64,000 bases of DNA from Xylaria sp. FL1777. Its lineage: Eukaryota; Ascomycota; Sordariomycetes; Xylariales; Xylariaceae. The DNA lies in NCBI GenBank assembly GCA_022578965.1, contig MU400675.1, positions 1 to 64,000 on the forward strand. Reading direction: 5' to 3'. Under the pieces are notes generated by a model. That model worked only from the letters and a program-made list of their open reading frames with translations, was not told where the DNA came from and did not search any database. The translations under genes were made by a program, and so were the position numbers. Numbering within the stretch: position 1 is the first letter of the stretch; the number at the start of each line of letters is the position of its first letter. Below are positions 27,261 to 39,300 of the stretch, in pieces.

Positions 27261-28604
27261 GTTAGCAGTTTTTAAAGATGTTTGCAGTGTAACCTTTAAA
27301 AAAGAAAAATTATAAGTAGGGTTAAAGCAATGCTTAAGCGTATTAAAGGTGGAATAATTATAATTGTAATAAGTACGTTTAACAAATTAAGCATATAAAA
27401 AGCTTAAAAAGTTAAGTGCTAGCGCATTATTAACAAGCTTAAAAGATTTAATTTAACTATAGATTATAAAAATGTTTAGCATAGCAACAATATTGCAACA
27501 GGGGTATTAAGTAAAAAGGCGTGTTACACAGGTTAAAAAAGTAACAAAATAGCAAGCTTTATGCAGGGTTTTATATTTTTAAGAGCTATTTTAACTATAA
27601 TATATGCTAAGCTAAGCAAGCTTGTTAAATAAGCGTATTTTAGCTAATAAAAACTATTAAAGTTAAAGGTACTTTTAGTTTTACTTAATTTTATATATGC
27701 TAGCTATTATTGCAATAATTATTGTTATAATTAATTTTGCGCAGTAATAAAGTAAAATGTATTATTTGTTTTTTTTTTATATACAATAAAACGCAAGTTA
27801 ATAAATGTTAAACGTTTTTTTTTATTAATATAAGTATAGTTTAGCTGTAGTAAAGTAAATAAAAAGTTTAACTTAGTTTTTATGTTTAATAAGCGCATTT
27901 TGTTTTTAGTAAAAAAGCACATATTTTTTAGTAAAGCTTTTATTATGATTTTATTTAAACCTAATATTTTATTTTGCAGATTATGTTTATAAAATGTAGT
28001 TTGCTTGCAGGTAATTAAGCAGTAGAATGTAGTTTGTTTGCAAAGTTTAGCTGCAAAATTAAGTAGTATTAATAAAGGCAAAAAGCTTGTAATAACTATT
28101 ATTATAAAGTGCTATAACATATTTTTAGTAGCTATACTTTGTTTAAACTCTGTTATTTAACAAAATTTAAAAAAAAAAAATAACTTGCGTTTATAACTTA
28201 ATATGTGCTTTTTATTAATGTATTTGCTTTAATTAAAGTTATTAACTAATTAATAAAAAAGTGTTAAAGTTTTAAAAGTTTAGTTATATTTTGTACTTAT
28301 AATGTTACTTATATTAGTAAGTAATGTAAGTTAAAAAAATGTATGCTAAACTAAAACTTTTTAACTTGTAATAGTTTAAATTGCTTTATAAAACTAAGTA
28401 ACTAAGCAGTTAAAAGCTGACTTTTTTTTGATTAACCTTAATGCAAAGAAAAATAGGGTTATTTTATGCAAAGATTAGTTGCTAAATATTAGTAGCTAAA
28501 CAAATAAAAGCTAAGTAATATTACGGCAGTTTTAGCTAAACAGAACTTAATATATAGTAGATTTTATATTATAGCTTTTTAGCGTTACGTTTATTAAGCG
28601 TTTA

Positions 28605-28735
28605 TTAAACGTTGAAAAATATTAAACGTTGAAAAATATTAAACGTTAAAAAATATTAAACGTTAAAAATATTAAACGTTAAAAAACAATTAAACGTTAA
28701 AAAACTATTAAACGTTAAAAATTTTAAACAATTAA
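28605..28735. repeat. 16-18-bp tandem repeat around TTAAACGTTAAAAA
   Basis: ACGTT starts at 28,609, 28,626, 28,643, 28,660, 28,676, 28,694 and 28,712, giving seven units of ATTAAACGTTRAAAAAT type. Each unit is itself partly palindromic (AACGTT). Confidence 0.9.
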
Positions 28736-29019
28736 ACTTAATAAATTATTTGAAAATATTTAGTTGCTTTTAATTTTAATTTTATAAAATAACTATAGCT
28801 ATTTTTTATATTAATGCTATATTAATAGCTATACTTTATATAAGCTTATAAGTTAATTTGTATTTATATATTTTGGATTAGTTTTACTAATAAGTTAGTT
28901 GTTTGCTGTTATATATATTAAACTAGCTAAACACTTTGTGTTATTTTTAAATGCATAGTTTAATAAAACACTAGGACTATACTGCAATAAATTAAGACTT
29001 ATTAAAACTGTTTTGCGTA

Positions 29020-29110
29020 TTAAAAATAAAGCTATTTAGCTTTTGCTAATTTAAGATATATAAGCAGACTACAAAAGTTAAAAAGCTTTGAACTAATTAT
29101 ATATAAACTT
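29020..29110. repeat. Dispersed repeat, copy 1 of 3
   Basis: AAAGCTATTTAGCTTTTGCT begins this copy, followed by a shared ATTTAAGATATATAAGCA and, further on, AAAGTTAAAAAGCTTT. Related copies lie at 30,920-31,005 and 31,497-31,580. Mutual differences are mostly transitions. Confidence 0.8.
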
Positions 29111-29674
29111 AAAAATAGTTATTATGCTTAGTAATAGCTTAAATAAAAAGCATAAACTTTTATAGCTATAATAAATTATTGTATGCAAAATAAAAAGTTA
29201 ACTATTTAGTTTTAAGCTTTAATATATAGCTTTTGTTATATTTGCTATGCTATATTTTAACGTTATGCGTGTTTATAAGTTATTAGATTAGTTTGTTTAT
29301 TTATTTAATCTTTAGAAAAATAAAAATAAAAAGGTTGTTTTAAACAAAAATCAGGCTATTATTTAGGAAAGTTTGGACTATTATATTACTTTTGCAGTTA
29401 TGTAGTACTGCTTTTTAAAAGCTTTTTTGCAACTTTTTTTAATTTATAAGGCTTAATTTTAATTAATTAGCAGTTATAAAAAGTGTAAAGTTTTAAAAGT
29501 TAGGTATAATATAGCTATTTTTTATGTTAGTGTTTTTTTTTTGTAAAGCGAGCGTTTTATAATTTAAAACAATTTATTTTTACTGTATAATTAAGCTTAA
29601 GCTTATTTATTTTTAGCTTATTTAATAGCTTTACTTTACTTTAGTAGGTATTTTATAGCATACGTATATATATA

Positions 29675-29960
29675 GTACTTTATATTAAAAGCTTACAAAA
29701 AGCTTATAAAAGCTTAAGCGTATATAGTACGTATATTAAAGCTTACAAAAAGCTTACAAAAGCTTAAGCATACAAACGTACGTATAGCGTTTAAAGCTTA
29801 CAAAAGTTTATATATATGTAATACTTTATATTAAAAACTTATAAAAAGCTTATAAAAGTTTAAACGTTTATAGTATATATATTAAAGCTTATAAAAGCTT
29901 AAACATATAAGCGTACGTATTAAAGCTTATAAAATTATAAATATTAGCGTTAAAACATTA
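29675..29960. repeat. Irregular 40-55-bp tandem repeats (ATTAAAGCTTAYAAAA)
   Basis: Units starting ATTAAAGCTTACAAAA or close variants begin near 29,684, 29,735, 29,790, 29,830, 29,881 and 29,919. Inside them AGCTTAYAAAAGCTTAAGC alternates with GTACGTAT. Y marks C/T differences between units. Confidence 0.85.
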
Positions 29961-30094
29961 TAACTGTTAAACTTTAACTTTTTGCATTTTTAAATAACTA
30001 AGAGGTATAATAAGCAAACTATATATATAAACCTTTTTTTTTATATTTAGTTTATAATTATGCGTGTTATTTTAATGATTTATAATTATATAAA

Positions 30095-30735
30095 GAGAGA
30101 CCTGCTATTAACTAGGTTTTTTAAGCAACTAGTAAGCTATTAGCTAAAAGTTACTGTTTATTTTATTAGGCTGTTTAAGTTAGGTTAAAACTAGAAAATC
30201 TTTTTTTGGACGTAATATTATAATATATTACGTTATTGCTAAAAATATTATTATTTTGTTTTATATTTATAGCTAAAGGTTAATGTTTACTTTATTAAGC
30301 TATTAAAGTTAAGTTGTACATAAAACAAGAAAATAAAAGTAAGCTTACTTTTGTTGTGTTTTTTAAACGTAATATTATAACGTATTATATTATTGCTAAA
30401 AATATTATCTTGTTTTATGTTTATAGCTAAAGGTTAATGTTTATTTTATTAAGCTATTAAAGTTAAGTTATGCATAAAACAAAGAAATAAAAGTAAGCTT
30501 ATTTTTGTTGCGTTTTTTAAACGTAATACTACAATACATTATATTATTGCTAAAGATATTATTATGTTTATATTTTATAACTTTAAACTTATAAGCTTGT
30601 GTAAGCATTCTTGTTATGTTTTTTAAACGTAATACTGCAACGCATTATGCTATTATTAAAAATATTATTATTTTGTATTACTATATTTTATAACTTTAAA
30701 CCTATAAGCTTACGTAAGCAAAGCTAAGTATAAAT
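30095..30735. repeat. About 155-bp tandem repeat, roughly four copies
   Basis: CGTAATAYT anchors sit at 30,211, 30,368, 30,522 and 30,628; the first three are 157 and 154 bases apart and the last copy is shortened. Shared blocks are GCTAAAGGTTAATGTTTA, AAGCTATTAAAGTTAAGTT and TTTTTTAAACGTAATA. A more diverged copy precedes at about 30,130-30,206. Confidence 0.85.
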
Positions 30736-30919
30736 ATAAAGCTAGATTTAATTAAAACAACAAAGTAGCAAAAGCTAAAGTGCTAAGTTAATAAGCTAAA
30801 GATAAATATGCAAATATTAAGTGTGCTTGTTTTGTATGCAGTGCAAAAAAGCAAAATTTATTTAGCTTAAAAAAACATAAGCTTTAAACGTATATTATAC
30901 TGCGCTAAATTAAAACTAG

Positions 30920-31005
30920 AAGTAAAGCTATTTAGCTTTTGTTAATTTAAGATATATAAGCAAACAAAAAGTTAAAAAGCTTTAAATTAATTGTTGTTGC
31001 GTTTA
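30920..31005. repeat. Dispersed repeat, copy 2 of 3
   Basis: AAGCTATTTAGCTTTTGTTA and the following ATTTAAGATATATAAGCA match copy 1 at 29,020. The two copies flank the 155-bp array, as if the array and its flanks were duplicated together. Confidence 0.8.
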
Positions 31006-31124
31006 AGTATATAAATGCTTGTTATATAAAAGTTAACTAGTGTAAAAGCAGTAAATATATGCTATTTTAGCTTAATGTAATAGTAGTTATAAATGGTAAA
31101 TTAATTGTGTATAAATAGCTAAAA

Positions 31125-31252
31125 GCAGGTAATAAATAACTACTACTAGCTATTTTTAAGCTATAAGCATAATTTGCTTTTTTAAAAATAAGTAATAAGT
31201 AGTTATTATTAGCTACTTTTAAGCTATATGCATAATTTGCTTTTTTAAAAAG
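31125..31252. repeat. 63-bp direct repeat, two copies
   Basis: AAGCTATAAGCATAATTTGC at 31,158 and AAGCTATATGCATAATTTGC at 31,221 share flanking CTACT/TTATT-AGCTA and TTTTTTAAAAA blocks. Confidence 0.85.
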
Positions 31253-31496
31253 GCTTATAGTTTAGCTAGTATTTTAACGTAATAATTGTTGGCAATATTT
31301 TTGCAGTTATAACAGATTATTATATGTAAAATAAAGTTAGTTTTAAGCTTAACATTAGCTTTTATTTTATTTTTAATTACTATAGTATATTTAATGCATA
31401 AAACAAAAAAAGCGTTTAAAGAAATATATAATAACGTACTTTGTATTTTTACGCTAAAGACTTAAGTAAAGCATTTTGCATTTTTATGCACTTAAG

Positions 31497-31580
31497 TAAA
31501 GCTATTTAGCTTTTGTTAATTTAATATATATTAGTATTAAAGGTTATAAAGCTTAAATTAATTATATATAATAATAAGCA
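31497..31580. repeat. Dispersed repeat, copy 3 of 3
   Basis: AAAGCTATTTAGCTTTTGTT is followed by ATTTAATATATATTAG and later by TTAAATTAATTATATATAAT, the last shared with copy 1. It is the most diverged of the three. Confidence 0.7.
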
Positions 31581-32244
31581 TTATATTAAAACACTAAATA
31601 GTAAAGTATTTTGCTTTTTTATTTAATAAGGCATAAGCTAATGTTTTATTTTATATATGTACTAAAGTGCTTAAAAGATCTTTAGTGCACTTTTTTGACT
31701 TTATTTTATATATAGACTTTTTGCAAGGAAAACTTACTTAAAAAAATGCTTAAAGATTACTTGTTTTTTTTTTTTTTTTTATTTTAAGTTTAAGATTTTT
31801 TAAGTTTAAACGGAGATTTATAAACCTAAGCATTAAACCACTTTTAACTTTGCTATATGTTTAGGTGTTAAAATAGTAAGCAACGTATTGCTTTATATTA
31901 AAAATTATTTCTTTGTATATAAAGGACTTTAATTTGCTTTTAATAGAATTGTTTTGTGTAATTAAGTAGTAAAAAAGCTTGCAAGAAGTTTAGAAATAAA
32001 GTAGTAGTAAGCTTAGTTCTAGGAATTTTATAGAAAGCACTTTAACGAAATTTATTTTTGCTTTTAGTAGTTTAAGCTAGTTTAATATAGCTTGGTTTAA
32101 TATATAATGTTTTAAGAAACATAGCTTGCTGTATAGTTAAAGCTTTGTTAAAAACCTGCTTAAAAATTAAAAACTAATCTATTAGAATTAAAGGCGTATT
32201 ATAAAAAAAAAGAAACATATTTAAAAAGCAGTTTTATTTTTAAT

Positions 32245-32395
32245 TATTAATATTTAAGAAGCGGAGCTTTGGGATAATATCTAAAAAGCGAAACCTTGCT
32301 TAATTACTAATATCTAAAAAGTAAACCTTTGCTTAATTACTAAGTGCTAGCAAAACATTTAAAAAGCGGACCTTTGTATAATTATTAAGTGCTTT
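32245..32395. repeat. Irregular tandem repeat with TCTAAAAAGCGRACCTTTG
   Basis: Four variants start near 32,248, 32,275, 32,308 and 32,353. Each has a (T)CTAAAAAG or TTTAAAAAGCGG block, then CCTTTG or CTTTGG, then AATTACTAA or AATTATTAA. Spacing is uneven (27, 33 and 45 bases). Confidence 0.7.
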
Positions 32396-33217
32396 AAGCA
32401 TTTAATTAAAATTTATACGTTAGTAAACAAGCGTTTTTAATAACTTAAGCAGCGTTTTTATGCGTGCTAAGTTGCAAAATATAAAGTATAAAGTATAAAA
32501 AAAAATATAGCTATAACTATAATTATTTTGCTATTAAAAAGTAGAAATATAAACTAAAAGGTAAAGTAGCAGCAGGTTAAGCAGCTGTTTATGCTAAACT
32601 GCAACAAATGCTTTATTGCAAATATTATAACAAACAAGGAAATATAAAGAGTTAATATAATAAGATTTATTATAAAATAAATTAATAAGAATAGCAGTTT
32701 AGTAATTAAAATTTTTAATATGCTTAAGCAAAAGCTAACAGTTGTTTTTTAACATTTTAGCTTGCTTAATTTAATTAGGAAATAAAATAGCATTATTAAT
32801 TGCTTTCTTAAATTTAAGATTATTTTTTATAAAATTGCTGTTTAAGTTAAACATAATAAAGTTGCTAAAGCTTAGGTTTATAACTAAAGTACGTTTAATA
32901 ATCTATAAATAAAACAAAACATTAATAGCTATATTTAAATAAGTATTTTTTAGTAATATATAGCAATATATATAGCAAAAAGTATTAATAAGCTTACACT
33001 TTATAAAAACCTTTTATTTTTAAGGTTTAAATATATAATTAAGGTTTTTTATATAGGCATATTTTGTATAGTTTAAAGTTGCTTTTTCTGCTAAATCTTA
33101 TTCGATTATAGTAAGCTAAAAAGTAAAGTTAAAAAAGAAAAATTGTTATAAATATATATCCTGTAAAATAGTAAAACTTAAAGAGTTTATTGCAAGACTT
33201 AAAAGAGCTAAAAGCAA

Positions 33218-33326
33218 GGTTTTACTAAAGATATTACTAAGTTAAGTCTTATTAAAAATGTAGCTAAATTAAGTTTTATTAAAGATATTGCTAGGTTAAG
33301 TTTTACTAAAGATTTTGCTAAGTTAA
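33218..33326 (+). repeat. 27-bp tandem repeat encoding a nine-residue unit, four copies
   Basis: Units at about 33,218, 33,245, 33,272 and 33,299 read GFTKDITKL, SLIKNVAKL, SFIKDIARL and SFTKDFAKL in one open frame. The frame lies between a TAA at about 33,209 and a TGA about 57 codons on (ILYKLKNFNHKVIKKF precedes the stop). No start codon is present. It is probably the repeat domain of a decayed protein; the family is unknown. A TGA stop is unusual in this window. Confidence 0.75.
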
Positions 33327-33399
33327 TATTGTATAAACTAAAAAACTTTAACCATAAAGTCATTAAGAAATTCTGATAATAAAGGACTTTTTATATACG

Positions 33400-34150
33400 T
33401 AGCAAAAATATAGAAAATAGCTATTAGCGCATAAGCAGTAATAAAACTAAAGCTTTAATTGCTTTAAAGAATTAAATAACTTATATAGCTATATTTAAAT
33501 AGTTAACAGTAGTTTATGAATTATAGCTTTTAAACAAGTTTAAAGTAAAAAGTAACAGTAGCTTTAAAATTTAGGTTCTGTTTATAGAAAAGTAGGCCGA
33601 ATAGAAGCATTTAAGCAATAACGGTGTTTAAAATAACTAATTTTTAGAATGTTTGTTTTTAGACGATTTTACGTGTACTTAAGACAATATAACGCAGATT
33701 TTAATGCTAAATATTGTTTATTATATAGTTAGAAAAAAACGTACTAAGTTTTATACTGTTAAAAAAAGCGCTAAAATATAGCTTAAACGTTGCAGTATTA
33801 ATGAGCTTTAAAACATATTAAACAAGCTTAATAACTTTGCGAATATTAAGCGCTTTATAAGTTTTATACTTAACTATTACGTTAATAAAGGCAGAAAACA
33901 TTTGTTAAGCTTAATATACATTATTATTTGTAAACTGCATATAAGGAAATTCTAGTTTATATAAGCTAATATTTAGTTAAAGTTACAGATTTTCTAAGTT
34001 AAAAAAAGAAAAACCAAGCGAAAAAACTTTAACTTTATTAGCTTTTTTGCTATTATTATTAATTTTAAAAAGCTTTTAAAGCTGCATGCTGCTTAATTTG
34101 CTGCTTGCTAAACGTAAAAACATAATACTGTTTATAAAACTTTTTAAGTG
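33400..34150 (+). pseudogene. Degenerate ORF of unknown family
   Basis: Frame 1 holds a well-preserved stretch with a Gly/Arg-rich start (GSVYRKVGRIEAFKQ near 33,570-33,620) and then FRRFYVYLRQYNADFNAKY near 33,655-33,715, one of the longest runs without a stop here. Beyond it TAA/TAG become frequent at places where Trp or Gln would fit. It ends near a Cys-rich AACCLICCLL at about 34,080-34,110. The nonapeptide repeat just upstream is in another frame and could belong to the same gene after an indel. I do not recognise the family. Confidence 0.4.
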
Positions 34151-35100
34151 TAAAGTAAACATTTTAAAGTAAAGCAAAAGTATATTTTTGGCTAATTAAA
34201 TAGTACGTTTATGCATAAGCTACTAAACTTTTTTATATAAAGCTTAATAGCTTTGCTTTATAATTAATATAAAAAATATATAAAAAAGCTTATTAAAAAA
34301 AATAAAAACGTTATAAAATTTATAATCTAGTAATAAGTAGTAAAAAGATAATATATATTAATACTTATAAAAGTTTTATAAAGTGAAACTTATATAAATG
34401 TTAAAAATAAGTAAAAAAAAAAAAGCTATAAAGAAAAAAGTTAAAAAAACTACATAAAATATATTAATAGGTTTTATAGAAATAAAAATTATAGTAAGCA
34501 CTTATTTAACATATAACATACATATATAAATAAGTGCCTTTTTTTGCTTACTTATAAAAGAGTGCTTGTTTTAAGTTACTTTATTACATAAGTAGTATAA
34601 GTGTTGTATTTTTGGTTTAAAATAGCTCGTTTAATATTTAATACTAATAGCTAGCTTAGTTTTAACCTTTTTAAGCTATATATTATTAGTTTAACAGCAA
34701 TATTACAAAATGTCATAAGTTTATTAAAATAAAAAAAAAAAAACCATTAGAAATTTATAATAAAAAAACAGCAATTATAGCTATATTACTTTGGACCTTT
34801 TAGCTAATAAGTAGTTATTAGCTATTATATTGCTTAATGCATATATTTATTAAAAAATCCAGTAAAGTAACCAAAAAAAAACGCAAAGTTTAGCATATTT
34901 TAAAAAAAGTACAATAATTATATAAAACAATAGCATATTTAGTAATATACTTACTACTTATATATATAAAGTATTTATTTAAAGACTTAAGTACTAAAAT
35001 ACTAGATTTAAATAATAAGTATATAAGTACTAAAGTTTAAGTTAGTAATAAATATATAATAAACAACTAAAATATTTAAGTATTTAATATAGTGCTAAAT
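34151..35100. other. AT-rich DNA, no gene recognised
   Basis: A/T-rich with short purine runs (AAAAAAAAAAA near 34,413 and 34,731) and no supported feature. Confidence 0.6.
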
Positions 35101-35490
35101 TTATAGACTTTTTTTTATAACTATTTAGCTATTAGTTTTTTATATTTATAATATATTTATGCTTGCGCAAAAATCATACTTAATACTTACTTTTATAAGC
35201 ATTATTATAGCAGTAAATCGAAAAAATAACGCTTGTAATAAAAATAGCAACGCTAAAAATGAAATTAAAATACTTAAGCATTTTTTTAACGAAATTTATG
35301 CTATAGAAATTAAAAACGAAGTTATAAAAAACGTTATATTAAAACTTTAAAAAACTAATAAATTTTTTAAGCTAGCGCAGAATTACTTTTTTAACGAAAT
35401 TAAAAAAATTTAGCGATTTTTTTAAAAATATATTAAAAAAATACTACTTATTATAGTAAATTAGGATTATATAAAAGTTTTTTTAGTATT
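35101..35490 (+). pseudogene. Less-mutated protein-like frame, unidentified
   Basis: Starting with ATG at 35,159 a 63-codon frame ends in TAA at 35,350. The same frame continues past it (KLAQNYFFNEIKKI and, after further TAA/TAG, KKILLIIVN) up to the microsatellite. FFNEI occurs twice (about 35,285 and 35,385), an internal repeat of roughly 33 codons. Codons such as GAA, ATA and AAC with preserved ACG/CGA suggest milder mutation than nearby. No family was recognised. Confidence 0.4.
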
Positions 35491-35716
35491 TTGTTTTGCT
35501 TTTGCTTTTTGCTTTTTGTTTTTGCTTTTGCTTTTGCTTTTGTTTTTGCTTTTGCTTTTACTTTTGCTTTTGCTTTTGCTTTTGCTTTTGCTTTTGCTTT
35601 TGCTTTTGCTTCTGCTTTTTGTTTTGCTTTTGCTTTTGCTTTTGTTTTTTGTTTTGCTTTTGCTTTTGCTTTTTGTTTTTGCTTTTTGCTTCTGCTTTTG
35701 CTTTTGCTTTTATTTC
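35490..35716. repeat. (TTTTGC)n imperfect microsatellite, about 37 units
   Basis: Nearly unbroken TTTTGC hexamers with occasional TTTTTGC or TTTTGT variants. All three plus frames stay open and spell Phe-Ala, Cys-Phe or poly-Leu, so the open frames at 35,491-35,745 are artefacts of the repeat. GpC is the protected dinucleotide in this window, which may explain why the array survived. Confidence 0.95.
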
Positions 35717-35759
35717 TATATGTTAAAATAACTATATTAATTTAGAAACTTTAGTTTAT

Positions 35760-36300
35760 ATTTAACATAAAAATTAAAATTTTAGGTGATATAGCTTTTA
35801 GTATATACGTTAAATGGAAGCTAAATCTAGAATGCTTTGATTTTTTGCTTATTAATAATACAATTAAAGAAAAATTAGACTTAAATCTACTAGAAAAAGC
35901 GAAGCTTTTTTATGTTAAGGCTTTTTAAGGTAGCTTTTAAGAAGAGTATTTTTTAAAGATTATATAGCGAAAATATTATGCTATAAAGCTTGTTACCTAG
36001 CTTTTTAGATCTTAAAACGCTGTGCTTTACTAAAAATACAAAATGCTATTAAAGGACGTAAAGCATACTAAACGCTTTAACGTTTATTTGTTTTTTTTTT
36101 GCTGTTTTTTTATTATTAGTAGTATAAATGCATGCAGAAACTGCATTTTTGCAAACAGGAAGCAAAAATGTACGTTTGTTAATCTAGCTAATAATATTAT
36201 AACTTATTTAAGCACGTTTAACGTTTTAAATAACTTGCAAAAGAATATTACAAAAAAAAATAGCTTAGCAAAACATGTTTTTAAAAGTAATAAATTATAA
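35760..36300 (+). pseudogene. Degenerate ORF with C-x2-C-x8-C motif, unidentified
   Basis: Frame 1 from about 35,770 reads 90-odd codons with few stops (ILGDIAFSIYVKWKLNLE, then EKAKLFYVKAF near 35,895) and then runs into an 85-codon open frame, ATG 36,043 to TAA 36,300. The interior stops are TAA/TAG. The last part holds INACRNCIFANRKQKCTFV (about 36,124-36,180), a C-x2-C-x8-C pattern that could be a small zinc-binding or Cys-rich motif, preceded by a hydrophobic run. The TTTTGC array immediately upstream is in the same frame. I cannot name the family. Confidence 0.45.
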
Positions 36301-39300
36301 CGTTTAACTTAGCAAGCTTAACGCAAAGCTATAAAGCATTAAAAAAAAAAACAAAAGGAAAAAAAAAAAAAGAACAAAAAAAAAAAAAACAAATAAACTT
36401 TAAATGAAAGATTTTGCGAAATAAAGAGAGTAATAAGGCAGCTATAATAATTTATAACAAATAAAGATGTTTTAAATTAAAACATAAAAGAAAAAAAAAG
36501 GTTTACTTTATGGAAATTTGCATGTAATGTTTAGCTATATAAAATAATTTTATATTAAGTTTGCAGTACGGTATATATGCTAACATAAAGCTTTATATTT
36601 AGAAATGCAAGTATAAAACAGCAGCTATTATTAGTTTAAAAAGACTTAACATTATTAATAAAGTAACTTAAGTACTATAAGTACTTTTAACAAGATTTAT
36701 GCTATGCTTTTAATTATATAGTTTTATTAATTATATTTATTATTATTACTTGTAATATACGCAGCTAACTAACTAAAGATTACTTAATTTAGTAGTTATA
36801 TTTATTGTTTTAGCAGGAATATTTATTTTAATTTAACGTTACTTTATAAAGTATAAAAAAAAATATAGTAATAAATAAATATATTTAAAATAACTAAAAA
36901 AGCAATATTTATTATTTTAATAATATACTTTTAATAATACTTAGTATAATAGTTTAATATTATTATTAATAATATAACTTTATTACAGCAAAATTAAAAC
37001 ATGTTATATAAAAAGTATTATTTAAAGCTACTTGCAATAAAATATTATAGCAATATAAAAAATGTTGCAACATTATATTTATGCATAAAGGTTATTTTTT
37101 TATTTTTTATTTAAATAAAAAAATTGCTTAAAAGCAAAAAATAATATGCTATATATATAAGTTATAGAATTTTTTTTATGAATAATATAACTAAATGTAA
37201 TAATTGTAGATTTCTTTTATAAAAAAATAGCCTAAAGGCTAAAAATAATATGCTAAATATTTAACTCGTAAGGTAAAAAGCTTTAGCAACTTTAAGCTAT
37301 AAAATATTATTAAATTTAAGCTTGCAAGTTAAGTTATTAAGTTAAAAATATAGTAAATTTTACTTTAAAGTAAGCATAAAAATTACAAAAAACTAAAAAA
37401 GTTTATATTTTTATTTACTTTAGTTTAATAATAATATAAGTAGTAAAATATAGCTTACTAGCAAACTTAATAAATATATTATATATAACTTATTTGCAAT
37501 ATTATTTAACTAAGTTATTGCTTAAGTTAAGCAATTTAACGGTATTAAAATTAACAGTAATAAAAGCGTTTTAGTAGCTTATGCAAGTAATTATAGCAAT
37601 ATTAAAATATAAACTGCAAGCAAGTATTTTGTAGATAAATGTTTTGCAAAAGTTAATATTAGAGTTAGCAGAAAAATCTAATAGCAAGCTTTTAACATAA
37701 CGAAATAATCTTTTAAAAAAGTTGCTAAACTATATATAAAGCTAATTTGCATTAATAAAAGCAATATAATTTACAAAATAATAATAGCACTATGTTTTAA
37801 TTATGTTTTTAAAAATATTAAAGTTAAAGTAAAAACATATATAAGTAGAATATATGTTAAAAATGTATATATAATTTAAACTTAAAAAGGTAAAATGCTG
37901 TTATATTTTAGCTATAACTATTTTAATTAACTTAAGTATAACAAAAATAAAATTGTTAATTTTAAAACAAGCTGTAATAGCAGCTATTTTTTTACTATAG
38001 CTAAAGTTATAGCTAGCTAAAATAGCATAGTATTACTTAAAATAGCTAAAAAACTAAGCAGCTTTAAGTTTATTTAGCGTAATAATATTGCTAAGCTTTT
38101 TAGTATTGTTGCTTAGTAAAAATATATAGGCCTTATAACAAAAGATTATATAAGCTATAAATAAATAACAATAATAAATAACATATAATAACATATAAAG
38201 CTATAAAATATTAAAAAGCTATTATGTGTTGCTTTAAATTAAAAGAATTAAGCTAGTTAAATTAAAACGTTTTATTTAATAAAAGGTTGCTTTAAGCTGC
38301 AGCTTTGATTTTAAGGTAAATGTTAGCTATAGGTTTTTGCAGGATAGCTAAAATAGCAGTTTTACGTATAAAGTTATTAGCAAAGTTCTTAATAAAGCAT
38401 AAAAAATAATAACTAAGCTTTATTTAATTATAGCAGCTATAATGCTGCTTTATAAAATTTTTTAAAATAAAGCTAAGCAAAAGTTAATAAATGCAGGCTT
38501 AAAGATTCTAACATATAGTTTTTTAAAGCTTATTATTAATGATAAAAATAACGCTATTAATAGTAATATTTGCTTTAGTAATAAGCAAAAAAATAATAAT
38601 ACGCTAAGACTTAGTAAAATTTTTAAGCAAATAAATTAACTACTGTTAATTTGCTAATAAGCTAGCATATAAAATAAAAATTTTAATTGTTTTGTAATAT
38701 GTTTTAATAGTAGTAGTTAATTATTTAATCTTTTTTTTATTTAGCATAAAAATTAAACAATTGCTTAAAAGCGCAGGTTTAACGTTAATAATAAACGTAA
38801 ACTATATATAGGCTATTTTACAAAAGTTTAAAGTTATAGTTGCGGGTTAATAAGTTAATACAAAGAAAATATTGCTTTTAATGTATAAATAAAAAAAGGT
38901 ATTATTTGCTAAAGTAAAATATGTTGCAAATTTACTAGTGTTTATTATAGCTAATATTATAACAAGAGTAAATAACAAAAAAAGGGTGCTAGTAAAAAAA
39001 TAGCTATTATATACTAATAATAATGCAAAAGTTTAGTTGCTTTAATATAGCAACCTTAAGCTTAGCAATTAAAAAGTTTATGTTTACTGTTTTTTTGTAA
39101 ACTTTATTTAAGATAACATAAGAATATTTTTTAAAATTAGGGTTAAAATTAAATTTACGGACTAGTATTTTGTTTGTTATAAATACTAAGCAGGTTTTAA
39201 AAGATTTCTAGTTTTTAAAGCAAACAGCAGAACAGACTTTTTTGCTAAAATAAATATTTTGCTGCTTTATAATATGTTTAGCAATAATAATAGCAAAAAG

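Larger units (their letters stand above)
27261..33150. other. AT-rich, repeat-dense DNA without a recognised gene
   Basis: The left part (27.26-28.6 kb) probably includes the decayed 3' portion of the LINE, but nothing is certain. The minus-strand open frame at 27,731-28,081 has no recognisable domain and carries an internal repeat (KQTTFY twice). From 28.6 kb a series of tandem and dispersed repeats follows, listed individually. Confidence 0.5.

Noticed and set aside
28605..28735. CRISPR-like array
   Set aside because: Units of 16-18 bases with no distinct spacers; it is a simple tandem repeat, and the window is not prokaryotic in character.
35491..35745. Three overlapping plus-strand open frames of Phe-Ala, Cys-Phe and poly-Leu
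   Set aside because: All are the TTTTGC microsatellite read in three frames.
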